Shown one piece after another: positions 45,624-54,122 of a stretch of 64,000 nucleotides of DNA; position 1 is the first letter of the stretch; every line of letters starts with the position of its first letter. Where the stretch lies: the NCBI RefSeq assembly GCF_003031405.1, contig NZ_CP020469.1, positions 3,224,001 through 3,288,000 on the forward strand, written 5' to 3'. The DNA comes from Halomonas sp. 'Soap Lake #6' (GTDB taxonomy: Bacteria > Pseudomonadota > Gammaproteobacteria > Pseudomonadales > Halomonadaceae). Position numbers and translations under genes: made by a program. The notes under the pieces are model-generated. The model did not search any database and was not told the DNA's origin. It saw nothing but the letters and a program-made list of their open reading frames with translations.

Positions 45624-47003
45624 GTGACTAGCCAACTGAATCATCTACCCAGCGCAAAAGAGGTCGGCACCTACGACCCGCAGACGCTGGAAAGCAACTT
45701 TAGCGATCTTCACCCACCGTTAACCCAGCGCCAAGCGATCATCGAAAGCCAACGCTGTCTTTACTGCTTTGATGCGCCCTGTGTTGAGGCTTGCCCGTCG
45801 GACATTGATATTCCTAGCTTTATTCGCCAAATCAGCGAGAACAATATCAACGGCGCAGCAGAAACCATTCTGGAAGCCAATATTCTAGGCGGCAGCTGCG
45901 CCCGGGTGTGCCCCACCGAAATCCTCTGCGAACGCAGCTGTGTGCGTAATCACGATGCCGAGTGCCAGCCGGTGCTAATCGGCCTGTTACAGCGCCACGC
46001 CACCGATCACATGCAGTTCGATAGCCACCCATTTAAGCGCTCTTCCAGCACAGGCCGCCATATTGCCGTAGTGGGTGCCGGGCCTGCGGGGCTCTCCTGC
46101 ACCCACCGTCTAGCGATGCTGGGCCACCAGGTAACCATTTTTGAAGCCGAGCAAAAACCCGGGGGGCTAAACGAATACGGTATTGCCCGCTATAAAATGA
46201 CCGACGACTTTGCCCGCAAGGAAGTGGAATTCTTGCTTGAGATCGGCGGCATTGATATCCAGTACGGCCAGCGTCTGGGCGATAACCTGGAACTTGCGAC
46301 GCTCCGTAAGCAGTACGATAGCGTATTTCTTGGTTTAGGCCTGGGCGCCAGCCGTGCCATGGGTTTAACCGGAGAACAGGCCCCCGGCTTGATGCCTGCG
46401 GTGGACTACATCAAGGTTCTCCGCCAGGCCGACGACCTGGGTAGTTTGGCCGTGGCCAAGCGCTGCATTGTGATTGGTGCGGGCAATACTGCCATTGATA
46501 TGTCCACCCAAATGTCTCGCCTGGGCGCCACCGAGGTAACGCTGGTCTATCGCCGTGGTGTTGAGGCAATGTCAGCCACTGACCACGAGCAAGAGATCGC
46601 CAAAGCCAATGGCGTGCGTATGGTGACCTGGGCACAACCTGATGAAATTTTACTGGACGATCAAGGCTGCGTGGCAGGCATGCGCTTTGCCAAGACCTCA
46701 GATCAAGCAGGCAGATTGACGACCACTGGGGAAACCTTTGAAATCAACGCCGACGCCATTTTCACCGCTATAGGCCAAGGCTTTGATAGCGAAAGCCTAA
46801 GCGATGCTACCGCCGCTGAACTTACTCGCGATGGCGAACGCATTCACGTCAATGAGATGTTCCAAACCTCACTGCCCAATGTTTACGCTGGCGGCGACTG
46901 CGTAAAACCCGGCCAGGATCTCACTGTACAGGCCGTGCAGCACGGCAAGCTGGCTGCCCACGCTATTCATCAAGCGCTTGCCGCCAAGCAGGAGGCCGCA
47001 TGA
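45624..47003 (+). CDS. preT: NAD-dependent dihydropyrimidine dehydrogenase subunit PreT
   Basis: The protein has 459 residues with a GTG start at 45624, nine bases after TGGAGG. The N-terminal part has cysteine groups for two [4Fe-4S] clusters (CLYCFDAPCVEACPSD, about 48-63, and CARVCPTEILCERSCVR, about 92-108). FAD binding follows at VVGAGPAGLSC (about 150) and the NAD(P)H site at VIGAGNTAID (about 288). It is homologous to the GltD-like half of dihydropyrimidine dehydrogenase and passes NADH electrons to PreA. It overlaps preA by ATGA. Confidence 0.94.
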   Translation: MTSQLNHLPSAKEVGTYDPQTLESNFSDLHPPLTQRQAIIESQRCLYCFDAPCVEACPSDIDIPSFIRQISENNINGAAETILEANILGGSCARVCPTEILCERSCVRNHDAECQPVLIGLLQRHATDHMQFDSHPFKRSSSTGRHIAVVGAGPAGLSCTHRLAMLGHQVTIFEAEQKPGGLNEYGIARYKMTDDFARKEVEFLLEIGGIDIQYGQRLGDNLELATLRKQYDSVFLGLGLGASRAMGLTGEQAPGLMPAVDYIKVLRQADDLGSLAVAKRCIVIGAGNTAIDMSTQMSRLGATEVTLVYRRGVEAMSATDHEQEIAKANGVRMVTWAQPDEILLDDQGCVAGMRFAKTSDQAGRLTTTGETFEINADAIFTAIGQGFDSESLSDATAAELTRDGERIHVNEMFQTSLPNVYAGGDCVKPGQDLTVQAVQHGKLAAHAIHQALAAKQEAA

Positions 47004-48343
47004 ACACAACACCTTTCTCCCCGCTCTCTTTTCCAGGTAAGAAAAATAGCGGCGACAGTGTGGTCAACGGCGTTGATCTGTCGGTGAACTTTGCCGGCAT
47101 TAAAGCCCCCAATCCGTTCTGGCTCGCCTCCGCCCCACCCACCGACAAAGCCTACAACGTGGTGCGCGCCTATGAGGCTGGCTGGGGTGGTGTGGTATGG
47201 AAAACCCTAGGCGAAGAGCCACCGGCGGTGAACGTCTCTTCCCGCTACTCGGCCCACTACGGAAAAAACCGCGAAGTCATCGGCTTCAATAATATCGAGC
47301 TGATTACTGACCGTTCGCTGGAGATCAATCTTAAAGAGATCGCTCAGGTGAAAAAGGATTGGCCCGACCGCGCGCTGATCGTCTCCATCATGGTGCCCTG
47401 CAACGAGGAGGCCTGGGCGTATATTCTACCGCTGGTGGAAGCCACCGGGGCGGACGGCATCGAGCTAAACCTGGGCTGCCCCCATGGTATGCCGGAGCGC
47501 GGCATGGGCGCGGCAGTGGGCCAAAACCCAGACCTGATCGAAAAAGTCACCTACTGGTGTAAGAAGCACTACTCCAAGCCAGTGATTGTAAAACTCACCC
47601 CCAATATCACCGATATTCGCGTGGGTGCCCAGGCAGCGCTGCGGGGTGGCGCCGATGCGGTGTCGCTGATCAACACCATCAACTCGATCACCAGTATCGA
47701 CCTGGATAATATGGTCGCCAAACCCACCGTGGGCCACCAAAGTACCCACGGCGGCTACTGTGGCAGCGCAGTTAAGCCCATCGCGATGAATATGGTGGCG
47801 GAGATTGCTCGTGATCCGGCGACGCCAACGCTACCGATTTCCGGTATTGGTGGTATCTCTACCTGGCGGGATGCGGCCGAGTTTATCGCCCTAGGTTCTG
47901 GCAGCGTGCAAGTATGCACCGCAGCGATGCTCAATGGCTTCCGTATTGTAGAAGAGATGAAGGATGGCCTTTCTCGTTGGATGGCGGAAAAAGGCTACGA
48001 CTCCATTGAGGCGTTTTCCCGTAAAGCAATACCGCAGACCACCGACTGGAAACACCTGGATATCAACTTCAAGACCATCGCTAAGATCGATCAGGATTTA
48101 TGTATCGAGTGCGGCCGCTGCTATATCGCTTGCGAAGATACCTCTCACCAATCGATTGCCAAACTTACCGAACAGGACGGCGCCCGCCGCTATGAGGTGA
48201 TCGAAGAGGAGTGTGTCGGCTGCAATCTGTGCCAGATCACCTGCCCAGTAGAAAACTGCATCACCATGGAGCCCCAAGAGACCGGCAAACCCTTCCTAAC
48301 CTGGGATAACGATCCGCGTAACCCTTTTCGCGTCGCCTCCTAA
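47000..48343 (+). CDS. preA: NAD-dependent dihydropyrimidine dehydrogenase subunit PreA
   Basis: The protein has 447 residues. An extra N-terminal stretch of about 25 residues precedes the family start DLSVNFAGIKAPNPFWLASA. The FMN-binding dihydroorotate-dehydrogenase-like barrel has ELNLGCPHGMPERGMG and IVKLTPNITD, and the C-terminus holds two [4Fe-4S] sites (CIECGRCYIACED and CVGCNLCQITCPVENC). It reduces uracil or thymine to the dihydro form, the first step of the pathway completed by hydA and the amidohydrolase. The start was taken at the ATGA overlap with preT. Confidence 0.94.
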   Translation: MNTTPFSPLSFPGKKNSGDSVVNGVDLSVNFAGIKAPNPFWLASAPPTDKAYNVVRAYEAGWGGVVWKTLGEEPPAVNVSSRYSAHYGKNREVIGFNNIELITDRSLEINLKEIAQVKKDWPDRALIVSIMVPCNEEAWAYILPLVEATGADGIELNLGCPHGMPERGMGAAVGQNPDLIEKVTYWCKKHYSKPVIVKLTPNITDIRVGAQAALRGGADAVSLINTINSITSIDLDNMVAKPTVGHQSTHGGYCGSAVKPIAMNMVAEIARDPATPTLPISGIGGISTWRDAAEFIALGSGSVQVCTAAMLNGFRIVEEMKDGLSRWMAEKGYDSIEAFSRKAIPQTTDWKHLDINFKTIAKIDQDLCIECGRCYIACEDTSHQSIAKLTEQDGARRYEVIEEECVGCNLCQITCPVENCITMEPQETGKPFLTWDNDPRNPFRVAS

Positions 48344-48363
48344 ACGCTAGATTGTTTAATGCC

Positions 48364-48395
48364 ACCGCCCTTCACTCGTGAGGGCGGTAGCGTTT
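48364..48395 (+). terminator. Terminator after preA
   Basis: An 8-bp stem, ACCGCCCT at 48364-48371 with AGGGCGGT at 48381-48388, is followed by AGCGTTT. It lies 20 bases after the preA stop. The T run is short, so it may be a modest terminator. Confidence 0.6.
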
Positions 48396-48450
48396 CCCGC
48401 AACACCCTGTTCCCTAAACAAAGGACGACAAGTTATCGTTTACTTGAGAA

Positions 48451-48486
48451 TATGAGAAAATATCGCATATAAAATATTTTCTCATA
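48451..48486. promoter_or_regulatory. Perfect 13-bp inverted repeat, candidate operator before the binding-protein gene
   Basis: The arms TATGAGAAAATAT (48451-48463) and ATATTTTCTCATA (48474-48486) are exact complements with a ten-base gap. The right arm abuts the ribosome-binding site (AAAGGAG) of the next gene, so a bound protein would block transcription, or an RNA hairpin would mask translation. It is AT-rich like a Fur site but does not match the GATAATGATAATCATTATC consensus well. Confidence 0.65.
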
Positions 48487-48497
48487 AAGGAGTTAAG

Positions 48498-49370
48498 ATG
48501 AAGCTCAAAATGTGTGCCTTCACTGCCACTGCTACATTACTGCTGTCAACGGCGAGCATCGCACAAACCGGGCAGCGTATCGCTACGTTCGACCTGGGCA
48601 GTCTTGATACCCTAGATGCCCTTGGCCTCAGCGATCAGGTGGTAGGTGTACCGAAAGCCAGTTTACCGAACTATCTTGAGCAGTACGCGGAAGAGACATA
48701 CACCAATATTGGTGGCCTACGCTCGCCAGATATGGAAGCCCTTAGCGAAAGCGAGCCTTCTTTGATTCTCTACACCGGCCGCCAGGGCGACTGGGAAGAA
48801 GAGCTGGGCGAGATTGCCCCTCTGCTCAACACTAGCCTGCAAGGCGACGACTACCTTGCCGCTTTTGACGCTAACGTTCGCGAACTAGCCAGTCAGACAG
48901 GGGCAGAAGCTGAAGCAGAAGAAGCGCTTGAAATCCTACATAACGAGATAGAAACTCAGCGCGACGCCTTGAGCAACGCCCCAAGCACCCTGGTAGTGAC
49001 TCATAACGGTGGCAACCTGATGTTAAATCAGCACCCGGTGGTGCATGGTGTGTTGGGCGTAAAAGCGCTTGAGATGCCTGAGAGTGTCACTTCCGAGACA
49101 CGCGGCGAGCGCACCTTTACCCCGCTTTCTGCTGAAGCCATTGCTGAAATTGATCCAGAAATCGTGCTGGTTATTGACCGCAGCGCCGCAATTGGCGGTG
49201 AGCCCGCCGACACAGATGTGTTAGCCCAAACCCTGGCCGAAGCCGGTGCAGAGAACACACAGGTCGTTATGCTAACGCCTGAGTTGTGGTACCTCTCTGG
49301 CGGCGGCCTGCAAAGCTTGGCGCTGCAAATCGACGAAGTTGCTGCAGCGCTAGGTTCATCAGTTAACTAG
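48498..49370 (+). CDS. Siderophore/haem-type ABC substrate-binding protein (orphan)
   Basis: The protein has 290 residues with a Sec signal peptide (about 1-22, cleavage after SIAQ). The remainder has the helical-backbone binding-protein fold of the FepB/CeuE group: RIATFDLGSLDTLDALGL, VVGVPKASLPNYL, then SPDMEALSESEPSLILYTGRQ-like strands and a C-terminal LSGGGLQSLALQIDEV. These proteins deliver ferric siderophores, haem or cobalamin to a BtuC-type permease. No permease, ATPase or outer-membrane receptor lies nearby, so its partners are elsewhere. A perfect dyad directly upstream suggests tight regulation, most likely by iron. The 17-bp repeat array begins within its last codons. Confidence 0.85.
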   Translation: MKLKMCAFTATATLLLSTASIAQTGQRIATFDLGSLDTLDALGLSDQVVGVPKASLPNYLEQYAEETYTNIGGLRSPDMEALSESEPSLILYTGRQGDWEEELGEIAPLLNTSLQGDDYLAAFDANVRELASQTGAEAEAEEALEILHNEIETQRDALSNAPSTLVVTHNGGNLMLNQHPVVHGVLGVKALEMPESVTSETRGERTFTPLSAEAIAEIDPEIVLVIDRSAAIGGEPADTDVLAQTLAEAGAENTQVVMLTPELWYLSGGGLQSLALQIDEVAAALGSSVN

Positions 49371-49415
49371 TCTCATCAGATCACTAGTCTCGTCAGATAA
49401 CTAGGCCCACCAAGT
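49365..49415. repeat. Tandem repeat, 17 bp x 3
   Basis: The units AACTAGTCTCATCAGAT, CACTAGTCTCGTCAGAT and AACTAGGCCCACCAAGT start at 49365, 49382 and 49399, with AACTAAG following. The first unit contains the stop codon of the binding-protein gene. Confidence 0.85.
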
Positions 49416-49427
49416 AACTAAGCGTTG

Positions 49428-49460
49428 CCCCTCTCTCTCATAGCATGGATGAGAGAGGGG
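49428..49460. terminator. Hairpin between convergent genes, possible bidirectional terminator
   Basis: CCCCTCTCTC at 49428-49437 pairs with GAGAGAGGGG at 49451-49460, a 10-bp stem. Neither side has a clear T run. Its place between the ends of two convergent genes supports termination. Confidence 0.5.
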
Positions 49461-49491
49461 AGCAGCCAAACGGCAAGCAAGAAGTGTAGGC

Positions 49492-51174
49492 CTAAAACTC
49501 CTCCCACTCATGATCCGCACTGCTTTTTGATTGGGTTGCCCGAGGTGCGGGGCGGAGTAATGCCTGTTGCGTTTTCGCCGGAATCATTGGCGTGGATTGA
49601 ACAATGGCCTCACCTTCAACTAAGCGGAAGGAAGCCACAACGCTTTCAAGCCGCGCCGCCTGTTCTTCTAGTGAGCTCGCCGCAGAAGAGGCCTCTTGAA
49701 CAAGTGCCGCATTCTGCTGGGTCACCTCGTCCATCTGAGAAACGGCTTGGTTGACCTGCTCAATACCCGAACTTTGCTCCTGAGACGCCGCCGATATCTC
49801 ATCCATGATATCGGTCACGCGGCGCACCGAAGACACCACCTCACGCATCGTAGCCCCCGCACTTTCGACTAAAGCCGAGCCTTCTTTTACCTGAGTCGAT
49901 GATGCATCAATCAGTGTTTTGATCTCTTTGGCGGCATCAGCACTGCGGCTGGCCAAGTTACGTACTTCACTAGCCACCACGGCAAAACCACGCCCCTGCT
50001 CACCTGCTCGCGCCGCTTCCACCGAAGCATTCAACGCCAGAATATTGGTTTGAAAAGCGATAGAGTCGATAACACTAATAATATCCGCTACTTTTTGCGA
50101 ACTATCAGAGATGCCATGCATGGTGGTGATCACCTGTTCAACAACCTCCCCTCCCTGAACGGCCGTACTAGAAGCGTCATTCGCGAGCGTGCTTGCCTGA
50201 CGCGCATTATCAGCGTTTTGTTTTACCGTTTGCGTTAATTGCTCCATGCTTGCCGCCGTCTCTTGTAGCGAAGCAGCCTGCTGTTCCGTACGCGATGACA
50301 GATCCGCATTGCCACCGGCAATTTCCCGCGCACCGATATGAATCGAACCACTGCTATCGCGCACCTCAGAGACAGTTTTAGCCAAACCACTCTGCATATG
50401 CTGCATGGCACTAAACAGTTTGCCGATCTCATTACGGCCGCGGTCGCTTACCTGACCGGAAAGATCGTTTTTAGCAATACGCTCAAAATGCAAAACAGCC
50501 TCGTTCAGTGGTTTAACAATGGCGCCTACCATGGCGATACGAACAAATAGGACGACAATCGCAGCTATCAGCAACACGATCAGCTCAATGTATCCAAAAA
50601 ATTGCATCTGATTCTCATAATCAGCCACCAACTCATCGCCCCAGCCGACCAAGTAATCATTGAATGCCGCACTTGCTATCATAAACTGCTGATTCAAATT
50701 ACTTGTCTGCTCTCTTATGGAGCGGAACCGAGCTTCATCACCCGCCTGTAATGCTTCACCTTGTGGTATCAGTCCCTGTTGCAACAAGTTATTGAAGGCT
50801 GTAGTAACCGCTTCAGCGAGTTCTGAATTAACAGCACGAGGATCCGAGGACTCATAGCTTGCAAAGCTTTCTTGAGCTGCTTGTTGCATAGCGTGCGCTT
50901 GATCTAAGTGATCACGGGCTAAGCGGGTGTCTCCTTCGCTGGAAGCTGCAAAGCTGCTGGCATAAAAGAACTGAGTATTGGCCACCGAATGTTGACTACG
51001 ATTGAGCGGCAACATTTGATCCATGGCCACAATATCTAGCTCAGCAAGGTAGGCACTTCCTTGCTTTCCCGACTGATAACCGAGAAACGCAATGATTATT
51101 ATCAGCAGTGAGAAAATGGCTAGAATAAGAGTTAGGCTCAGTTTCACTGAGATATTACTAAGCATTCGATTCAT
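49492..51174 (-). CDS. Methyl-accepting chemotaxis protein with CheR-docking pentapeptide
   Basis: The protein has 560 residues. Membrane helix 1 (about 10-32) is followed by a periplasmic helical domain of four-helix-bundle type (about 33-188), helix 2 (about 190-213), HAMP (about 213-265) and a signalling coiled coil. The tip is canonical ([18 protein letters not shown], about 385-402). The C-terminus ends in EWEEF, the usual xWxxF pentapeptide that docks CheR and CheB. It therefore should belong to the main flagellar chemotaxis array, unlike the receptor at 11412-13439. It stands alone, and its ligand is unknown. Confidence 0.93.
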   Translation of the reverse strand: MNRMLSNISVKLSLTLILAIFSLLIIIIAFLGYQSGKQGSAYLAELDIVAMDQMLPLNRSQHSVANTQFFYASSFAASSEGDTRLARDHLDQAHAMQQAAQESFASYESSDPRAVNSELAEAVTTAFNNLLQQGLIPQGEALQAGDEARFRSIREQTSNLNQQFMIASAAFNDYLVGWGDELVADYENQMQFFGYIELIVLLIAAIVVLFVRIAMVGAIVKPLNEAVLHFERIAKNDLSGQVSDRGRNEIGKLFSAMQHMQSGLAKTVSEVRDSSGSIHIGAREIAGGNADLSSRTEQQAASLQETAASMEQLTQTVKQNADNARQASTLANDASSTAVQGGEVVEQVITTMHGISDSSQKVADIISVIDSIAFQTNILALNASVEAARAGEQGRGFAVVASEVRNLASRSADAAKEIKTLIDASSTQVKEGSALVESAGATMREVVSSVRRVTDIMDEISAASQEQSSGIEQVNQAVSQMDEVTQQNAALVQEASSAASSLEEQAARLESVVASFRLVEGEAIVQSTPMIPAKTQQALLRPAPRATQSKSSADHEWEEF

Positions 51175-51712
51175 ATGAGCCCTCCGGGGCTGGTCTACTT
51201 AATATCGGTATATTGAAACCATCTAATTAACCATGACTTAAAACAGAAAATTAGAATTCAACCAACATTATTCAACATGGAGAGCTATCTATCGGCGCTA
51301 AAGATGGCAGCTTTAGCCTGATCTTAAAAATATTAAATAATTTAATCGATCAAACAAAAAAACATCAAATAAGAATCATAACAATAAAGAATTATTCAAA
51401 AACAATCATAAATCCCACTCCCTCAATCAGAAATTGACGTAAGTTATCGACAATAAGCAATACCTTATGAATAAGAACCAATAAAAGAGTAAACGTACCC
51501 CATCATCAATCTGTCTCATCGCCAACCTGTCTCATCACCAACCTGTCTCATCACCAACGTATATAGGGCCGAACTGGTGCAGCCATCAGGTTGCTGCACC
51601 ATTTATATACTGCGCCGCACAACCTACGGTGCCGCTCCTACCCATCATCACATCGGAATTGCCTTAGCAAGCGCATGAAAGTCAATACTTTATTAAAACA
51701 AAGAAGTGATTT
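51175..51712. other. Intergenic region upstream of the nitrate importer operon
   Basis: The first 230 bases are AT-rich and should hold the promoter of the leftward chemoreceptor gene. Then come the 16-bp tandem array at 51507-51554, a 9-bp-stem hairpin at 51575-51601 (TGGTGCAGC with GCTGCACCA), and a GCAC-N8-GTGC dyad at 51617-51632, about 107-122 bases before the predicted sigma-54 start site. That resembles an NtrC site, but with one extra spacer base. No gene is seen. Confidence 0.6.
51507..51554. repeat. Tandem repeat, 16 bp x 3
   Basis: The unit CAACCTGTCTCATCAC is exact at 51523 and 51539. The first copy at 51507 reads CAATCTGTCTCATCGC. The array lies about 160 bases upstream of the sigma-54 promoter of the nitrate importer operon. 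Confidence 0.88.
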
Positions 51713-51728
51713 TGGCACACAACCTGCA
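51713..51728 (+). promoter_or_regulatory. Sigma-54 (RpoN) promoter of the nitrate importer operon
   Basis: The sequence TGGCACACAACCTGCA fits the -24/-12 consensus TGGCAC-N5-TTGCA. The GG at 51714-51715 and the GC at 51726-51727 are exactly 12 bases apart. Transcription should begin near 51739, leaving a leader of about 190 bases. Such promoters are opened by NtrC-type activators under nitrogen limitation, in keeping with the genes downstream. Confidence 0.75.
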
Positions 51729-51741
51729 GCGTGCTTACCAA

Positions 51742-51846
51742 CTGAGCCAACGTAGGTTCAGCTACAAAACGATGAACAAACAGACAACGGCGTCTGCAAC
51801 AGTCTTCATGCAATTAGATGAAGACGAGTTTGCAGACGCCGTTTTT
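51742..51846 (+). promoter_or_regulatory. ANTAR-type antitermination leader with overlapping terminator
   Basis: Hairpin P1 pairs CTGAGCC (51742-51748) with GGTTCAG (51755-51761), including one GU pair, around the hexaloop AACGTA. Hairpin P2 pairs CAGAC (51781-51785) with GTCTG (51792-51796) around the hexaloop AACGGC. Both loops have A at position 1 and G at position 4, the signature of RNAs bound by ANTAR proteins such as NasR and NasT. P2 overlaps the left arm of a long terminator: 51786-51799 pairs with 51830-51843, an inner stem 51802-51809 pairs with 51818-51825, and a T run ends the structure. P2 and the terminator exclude each other, so ANTAR binding should permit read-through. Confidence 0.8.
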
Positions 51847-51860
51847 GCGTTTCAAAAGGC

Positions 51861-51904
51861 GTTTTTAAACAATGTTTTATTAAACAATGCTTTATTAAAC
51901 AATG
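51861..51904. repeat. Tandem repeat, 15 bp x 3, in the nitrate importer leader
   Basis: GTTTTTAAACAATG (51861), TTTTATTAAACAATG (51875) and CTTTATTAAACAATG (51890) lie between the leader terminator and the first gene, ending 23 bases before its start codon. The segment is in frame with nrtA but lies in an untranslated leader according to the promoter assignment. Confidence 0.8.
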
Positions 51905-51927
51905 CTTTAAACGACAGGTACCATGCA

Positions 51928-53226
51928 ATGAGCAAAAAAGTCTCTCACTCCCCAGAGCGCCGTCACTTTCTCAAAAGCTCTGCCACTGTTGTCGGTGGCT
52001 CGGCGCTGCTTAGCAGCCTGCCGGTTAGCTGGGCTTTCGCTAATGGAACACCGGAAACCACAGCAGCAAAACTAGGCTTTATTGCCTTAACGGATGCAGC
52101 ACCGCTATTTGTGGCCGATGAAAAGGGATTTTTTGCCAAGCATGGCATGACCGATGTGGAAGTACTTAAGCAGTCTTCCTGGGGGACTACACGCGACAAC
52201 CTAGTGCTAGGTTCACAGCGTAATGGCATTGATGGGGCACATATTCTTACCCCCATGCCCTATCTTATCGCCAGTGGTGCCATGACGCCCAACAACATAC
52301 CAGTGCCGATGAGTATTTTGGCGCGCTTAAACCTTAACGGTCAGTGTATTTCGGTGGGTAGCGAGTACGCGGACTTAGAGGTAGCCCTGGATACCAGCGA
52401 ATTTGCCCAGGCGCTAGCCGCCAAACGCAGCGCTGGTAACGAGGTAAGCGCCGCCATGACCTTCCCCGGCGGTACCCACGATATGTGGATTCGCTACTGG
52501 ATGGCGGCTGGTGGCATTAATCCCAACCGGGATATTTCCACTATCACTATTCCCCCCGCCCAAATGGTCGCCAATATGCGGGTGGGTAGTATGGACACTT
52601 TCTGCGTCTGCGAGCCGTGGAACCAGCAGCTAATCAACCAGGGGATCGGCTATACCGCCAACACCACCGGTGAGCTGTGGAATGACCATCCCGAAAAAGC
52701 CTTCGCTATGCGCAGCGACTATGTGGAAGCGAACCCGAATTCCACCAAAGCACTGCTGATGGCCATTATGGAAGCCCAGATGTGGTGCGAAGATCCGGCC
52801 AACCACGAAGAGATGGCACAAATCTGCTCACGCCGCCGCTGGATTCACGCCCCCTACGCAGACCTAATCGACCGCATTCAAGGCAACTTCGATTACGGCA
52901 CTGGCCGGGTGGTGGAAAATCATCCGCATATGATGCGCTACTGGGACAAGCATGCGTCTTACCCCTACAAGAGCCACGACCTGTGGTTTTTGACCGAAAA
53001 CAAACGCTGGGGCTACCTCCCCCAAGATTTTGATAGCACTGCGCTGATTGATCAGGTCAACCGTGAAGACCTATGGCGCGAAGCTGCGGCTGCGTTGGGC
53101 GTTGCTTCTGCCGATATTCCTGACTCCACTTCCCGAGGTGTTGAAACGCTATTTGATGGCAAGGTCTTCGACCCTGAAAACCCACAAGCCTACCTCGACA
53201 GCCTCGAGATCAAGGCACTGGCGTAA
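51928..53226 (+). CDS. nrtA: Nitrate ABC transporter substrate-binding protein (NrtA family)
   Basis: The protein has 432 residues from the ATG at 51928. A Tat-type signal (SPERRHFLKSSA, about 8-19) leads into KLGFIALTDAAPLFVADEKGFF, typical of NrtA/CmpA, with GLGYTANTT-like, WGTTRDNLVLG and MTFPGGTHDMWIRYW segments. It captures nitrate (or, in CmpA, bicarbonate) in the periplasm. The frame stays open upstream to 51706, but that would start before the promoter, so the extension is rejected. The ribosome-binding site is weak. Sigma-54 and ANTAR control favour nitrate over bicarbonate. Confidence 0.9.
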   Translation: MSKKVSHSPERRHFLKSSATVVGGSALLSSLPVSWAFANGTPETTAAKLGFIALTDAAPLFVADEKGFFAKHGMTDVEVLKQSSWGTTRDNLVLGSQRNGIDGAHILTPMPYLIASGAMTPNNIPVPMSILARLNLNGQCISVGSEYADLEVALDTSEFAQALAAKRSAGNEVSAAMTFPGGTHDMWIRYWMAAGGINPNRDISTITIPPAQMVANMRVGSMDTFCVCEPWNQQLINQGIGYTANTTGELWNDHPEKAFAMRSDYVEANPNSTKALLMAIMEAQMWCEDPANHEEMAQICSRRRWIHAPYADLIDRIQGNFDYGTGRVVENHPHMMRYWDKHASYPYKSHDLWFLTENKRWGYLPQDFDSTALIDQVNREDLWREAAAALGVASADIPDSTSRGVETLFDGKVFDPENPQAYLDSLEIKALA

Positions 53227-53252
53227 CCCGCTGCGTGCCTGGGAGACTCACT

Positions 53253-54104
53253 ATGAATACATCAACACGCTCTGACACACTGACCAAGCCAATGCTTAGC
53301 ATTGGCCCCTCACTGCTACGCCTTCGCGATACACTGGTACAAAAGGTCCTGCCGCCAGTGGTTATTCTGGCGCTGTTAATGGGTATTTGGGAAATTCTCT
53401 GCTCCTCCCCAACCGCTGCACTACCGGCTCCCTCACAAGTCATCAGTGACACTTGGGAATTAATCGTCAATCCGTTTTACGACTACGGCGGCAACGACAA
53501 GGGTATGGGCTGGCAGATACTCGCCAGCCTGGAGCGTGTCGCTTATGGCTACCTACTGGCGGTGGTAGCAGGGATCAGTCTGGGCGTGCTGGTGGGCCAA
53601 TCCACCTGGGCGTTACGTGGGCTAGACCCGGTGTTTCAGGTACTGCGCACCGTACCACCGTTGGCATGGCTGCCGATCTCGTTGGCTGGCTTTCAGGACA
53701 GCACGCCCTCGGCAATTTTCGTTATTTTTATCACCGCTATCTGGCCGATCATCATTAATACATCGGTAGGGGTGCGTAATATCCCTGAGGATTACCGCAA
53801 CGTGGCACGGGTCATTCGCTTAAATGGCTACGAATATTTCACCCGCATTATGCTCCCCGCCGCTGCGCCCTATATCTTCTCCGGCCTGCGGATTGGTGTC
53901 GGCCTCTCTTGGCTGGCGATTGTGGCCGCTGAAATGCTGATTGGCGGTGTCGGTATTGGCTTCTTTATCTGGGATGCCTGGAACGCTTCCATGCTCAGCG
54001 ACATTGTACTGGCGCTGGTCTACGTAGGTATCGTCGGCTTCTTCCTCGATCGCATCGTGGCCTTTATTGGCAACCTTGTGACTCGCGGCACCACTCAAAG
54101 TTAA
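53253..54104 (+). CDS. nrtB: Nitrate ABC transporter permease (NrtB family)
   Basis: The protein has 283 residues from the ATG at 53253, eight bases after GGGAGA. Six or so membrane helices and the EAA-type loop NVARVIRLNGYEYFTRIMLP (about 187-206) identify a binding-protein-dependent permease of the nitrate/taurine class. The segment FQVLRTVPPLAWLPISLAGF is characteristic of NrtB/SsuC proteins. It forms the membrane channel with the ATPase encoded next. Confidence 0.92.
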   Translation: MNTSTRSDTLTKPMLSIGPSLLRLRDTLVQKVLPPVVILALLMGIWEILCSSPTAALPAPSQVISDTWELIVNPFYDYGGNDKGMGWQILASLERVAYGYLLAVVAGISLGVLVGQSTWALRGLDPVFQVLRTVPPLAWLPISLAGFQDSTPSAIFVIFITAIWPIIINTSVGVRNIPEDYRNVARVIRLNGYEYFTRIMLPAAAPYIFSGLRIGVGLSWLAIVAAEMLIGGVGIGFFIWDAWNASMLSDIVLALVYVGIVGFFLDRIVAFIGNLVTRGTTQS

Positions 54105-54122
54105 TCGAAGGGAGTTTTGATC

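Noticed and set aside
48451..48486. Canonical Fur box
   Set aside because: The dyad is perfect and AT-rich, but its sequence departs from the 19-bp Fur consensus, so it is listed only as a candidate operator.
51575..51601. Hairpin TGGTGCAGC/GCTGCACCA as a transcription terminator or NtrC site
   Set aside because: No rightward gene ends upstream and there is no T run. The half-sites are in the opposite order to the GCAC-N-GTGC pattern of NtrC sites, so its function is left open.
51742..51846. Guanidine-I (ykkC) riboswitch, considered because such elements can precede nitrate/taurine-type ABC transporters
   Set aside because: None of the conserved ykkC core segments are present; the two hexaloop hairpins plus overlapping terminator fit the ANTAR pattern.
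51706..51927. In-frame N-terminal extension of the nitrate-binding protein from 51706 with LLNNA peptide repeats
   Set aside because: It would begin before the predicted sigma-54 start site near 51739 and would run through the hexaloop hairpins and terminator. The Tat signal starts properly at the ATG at 51928.
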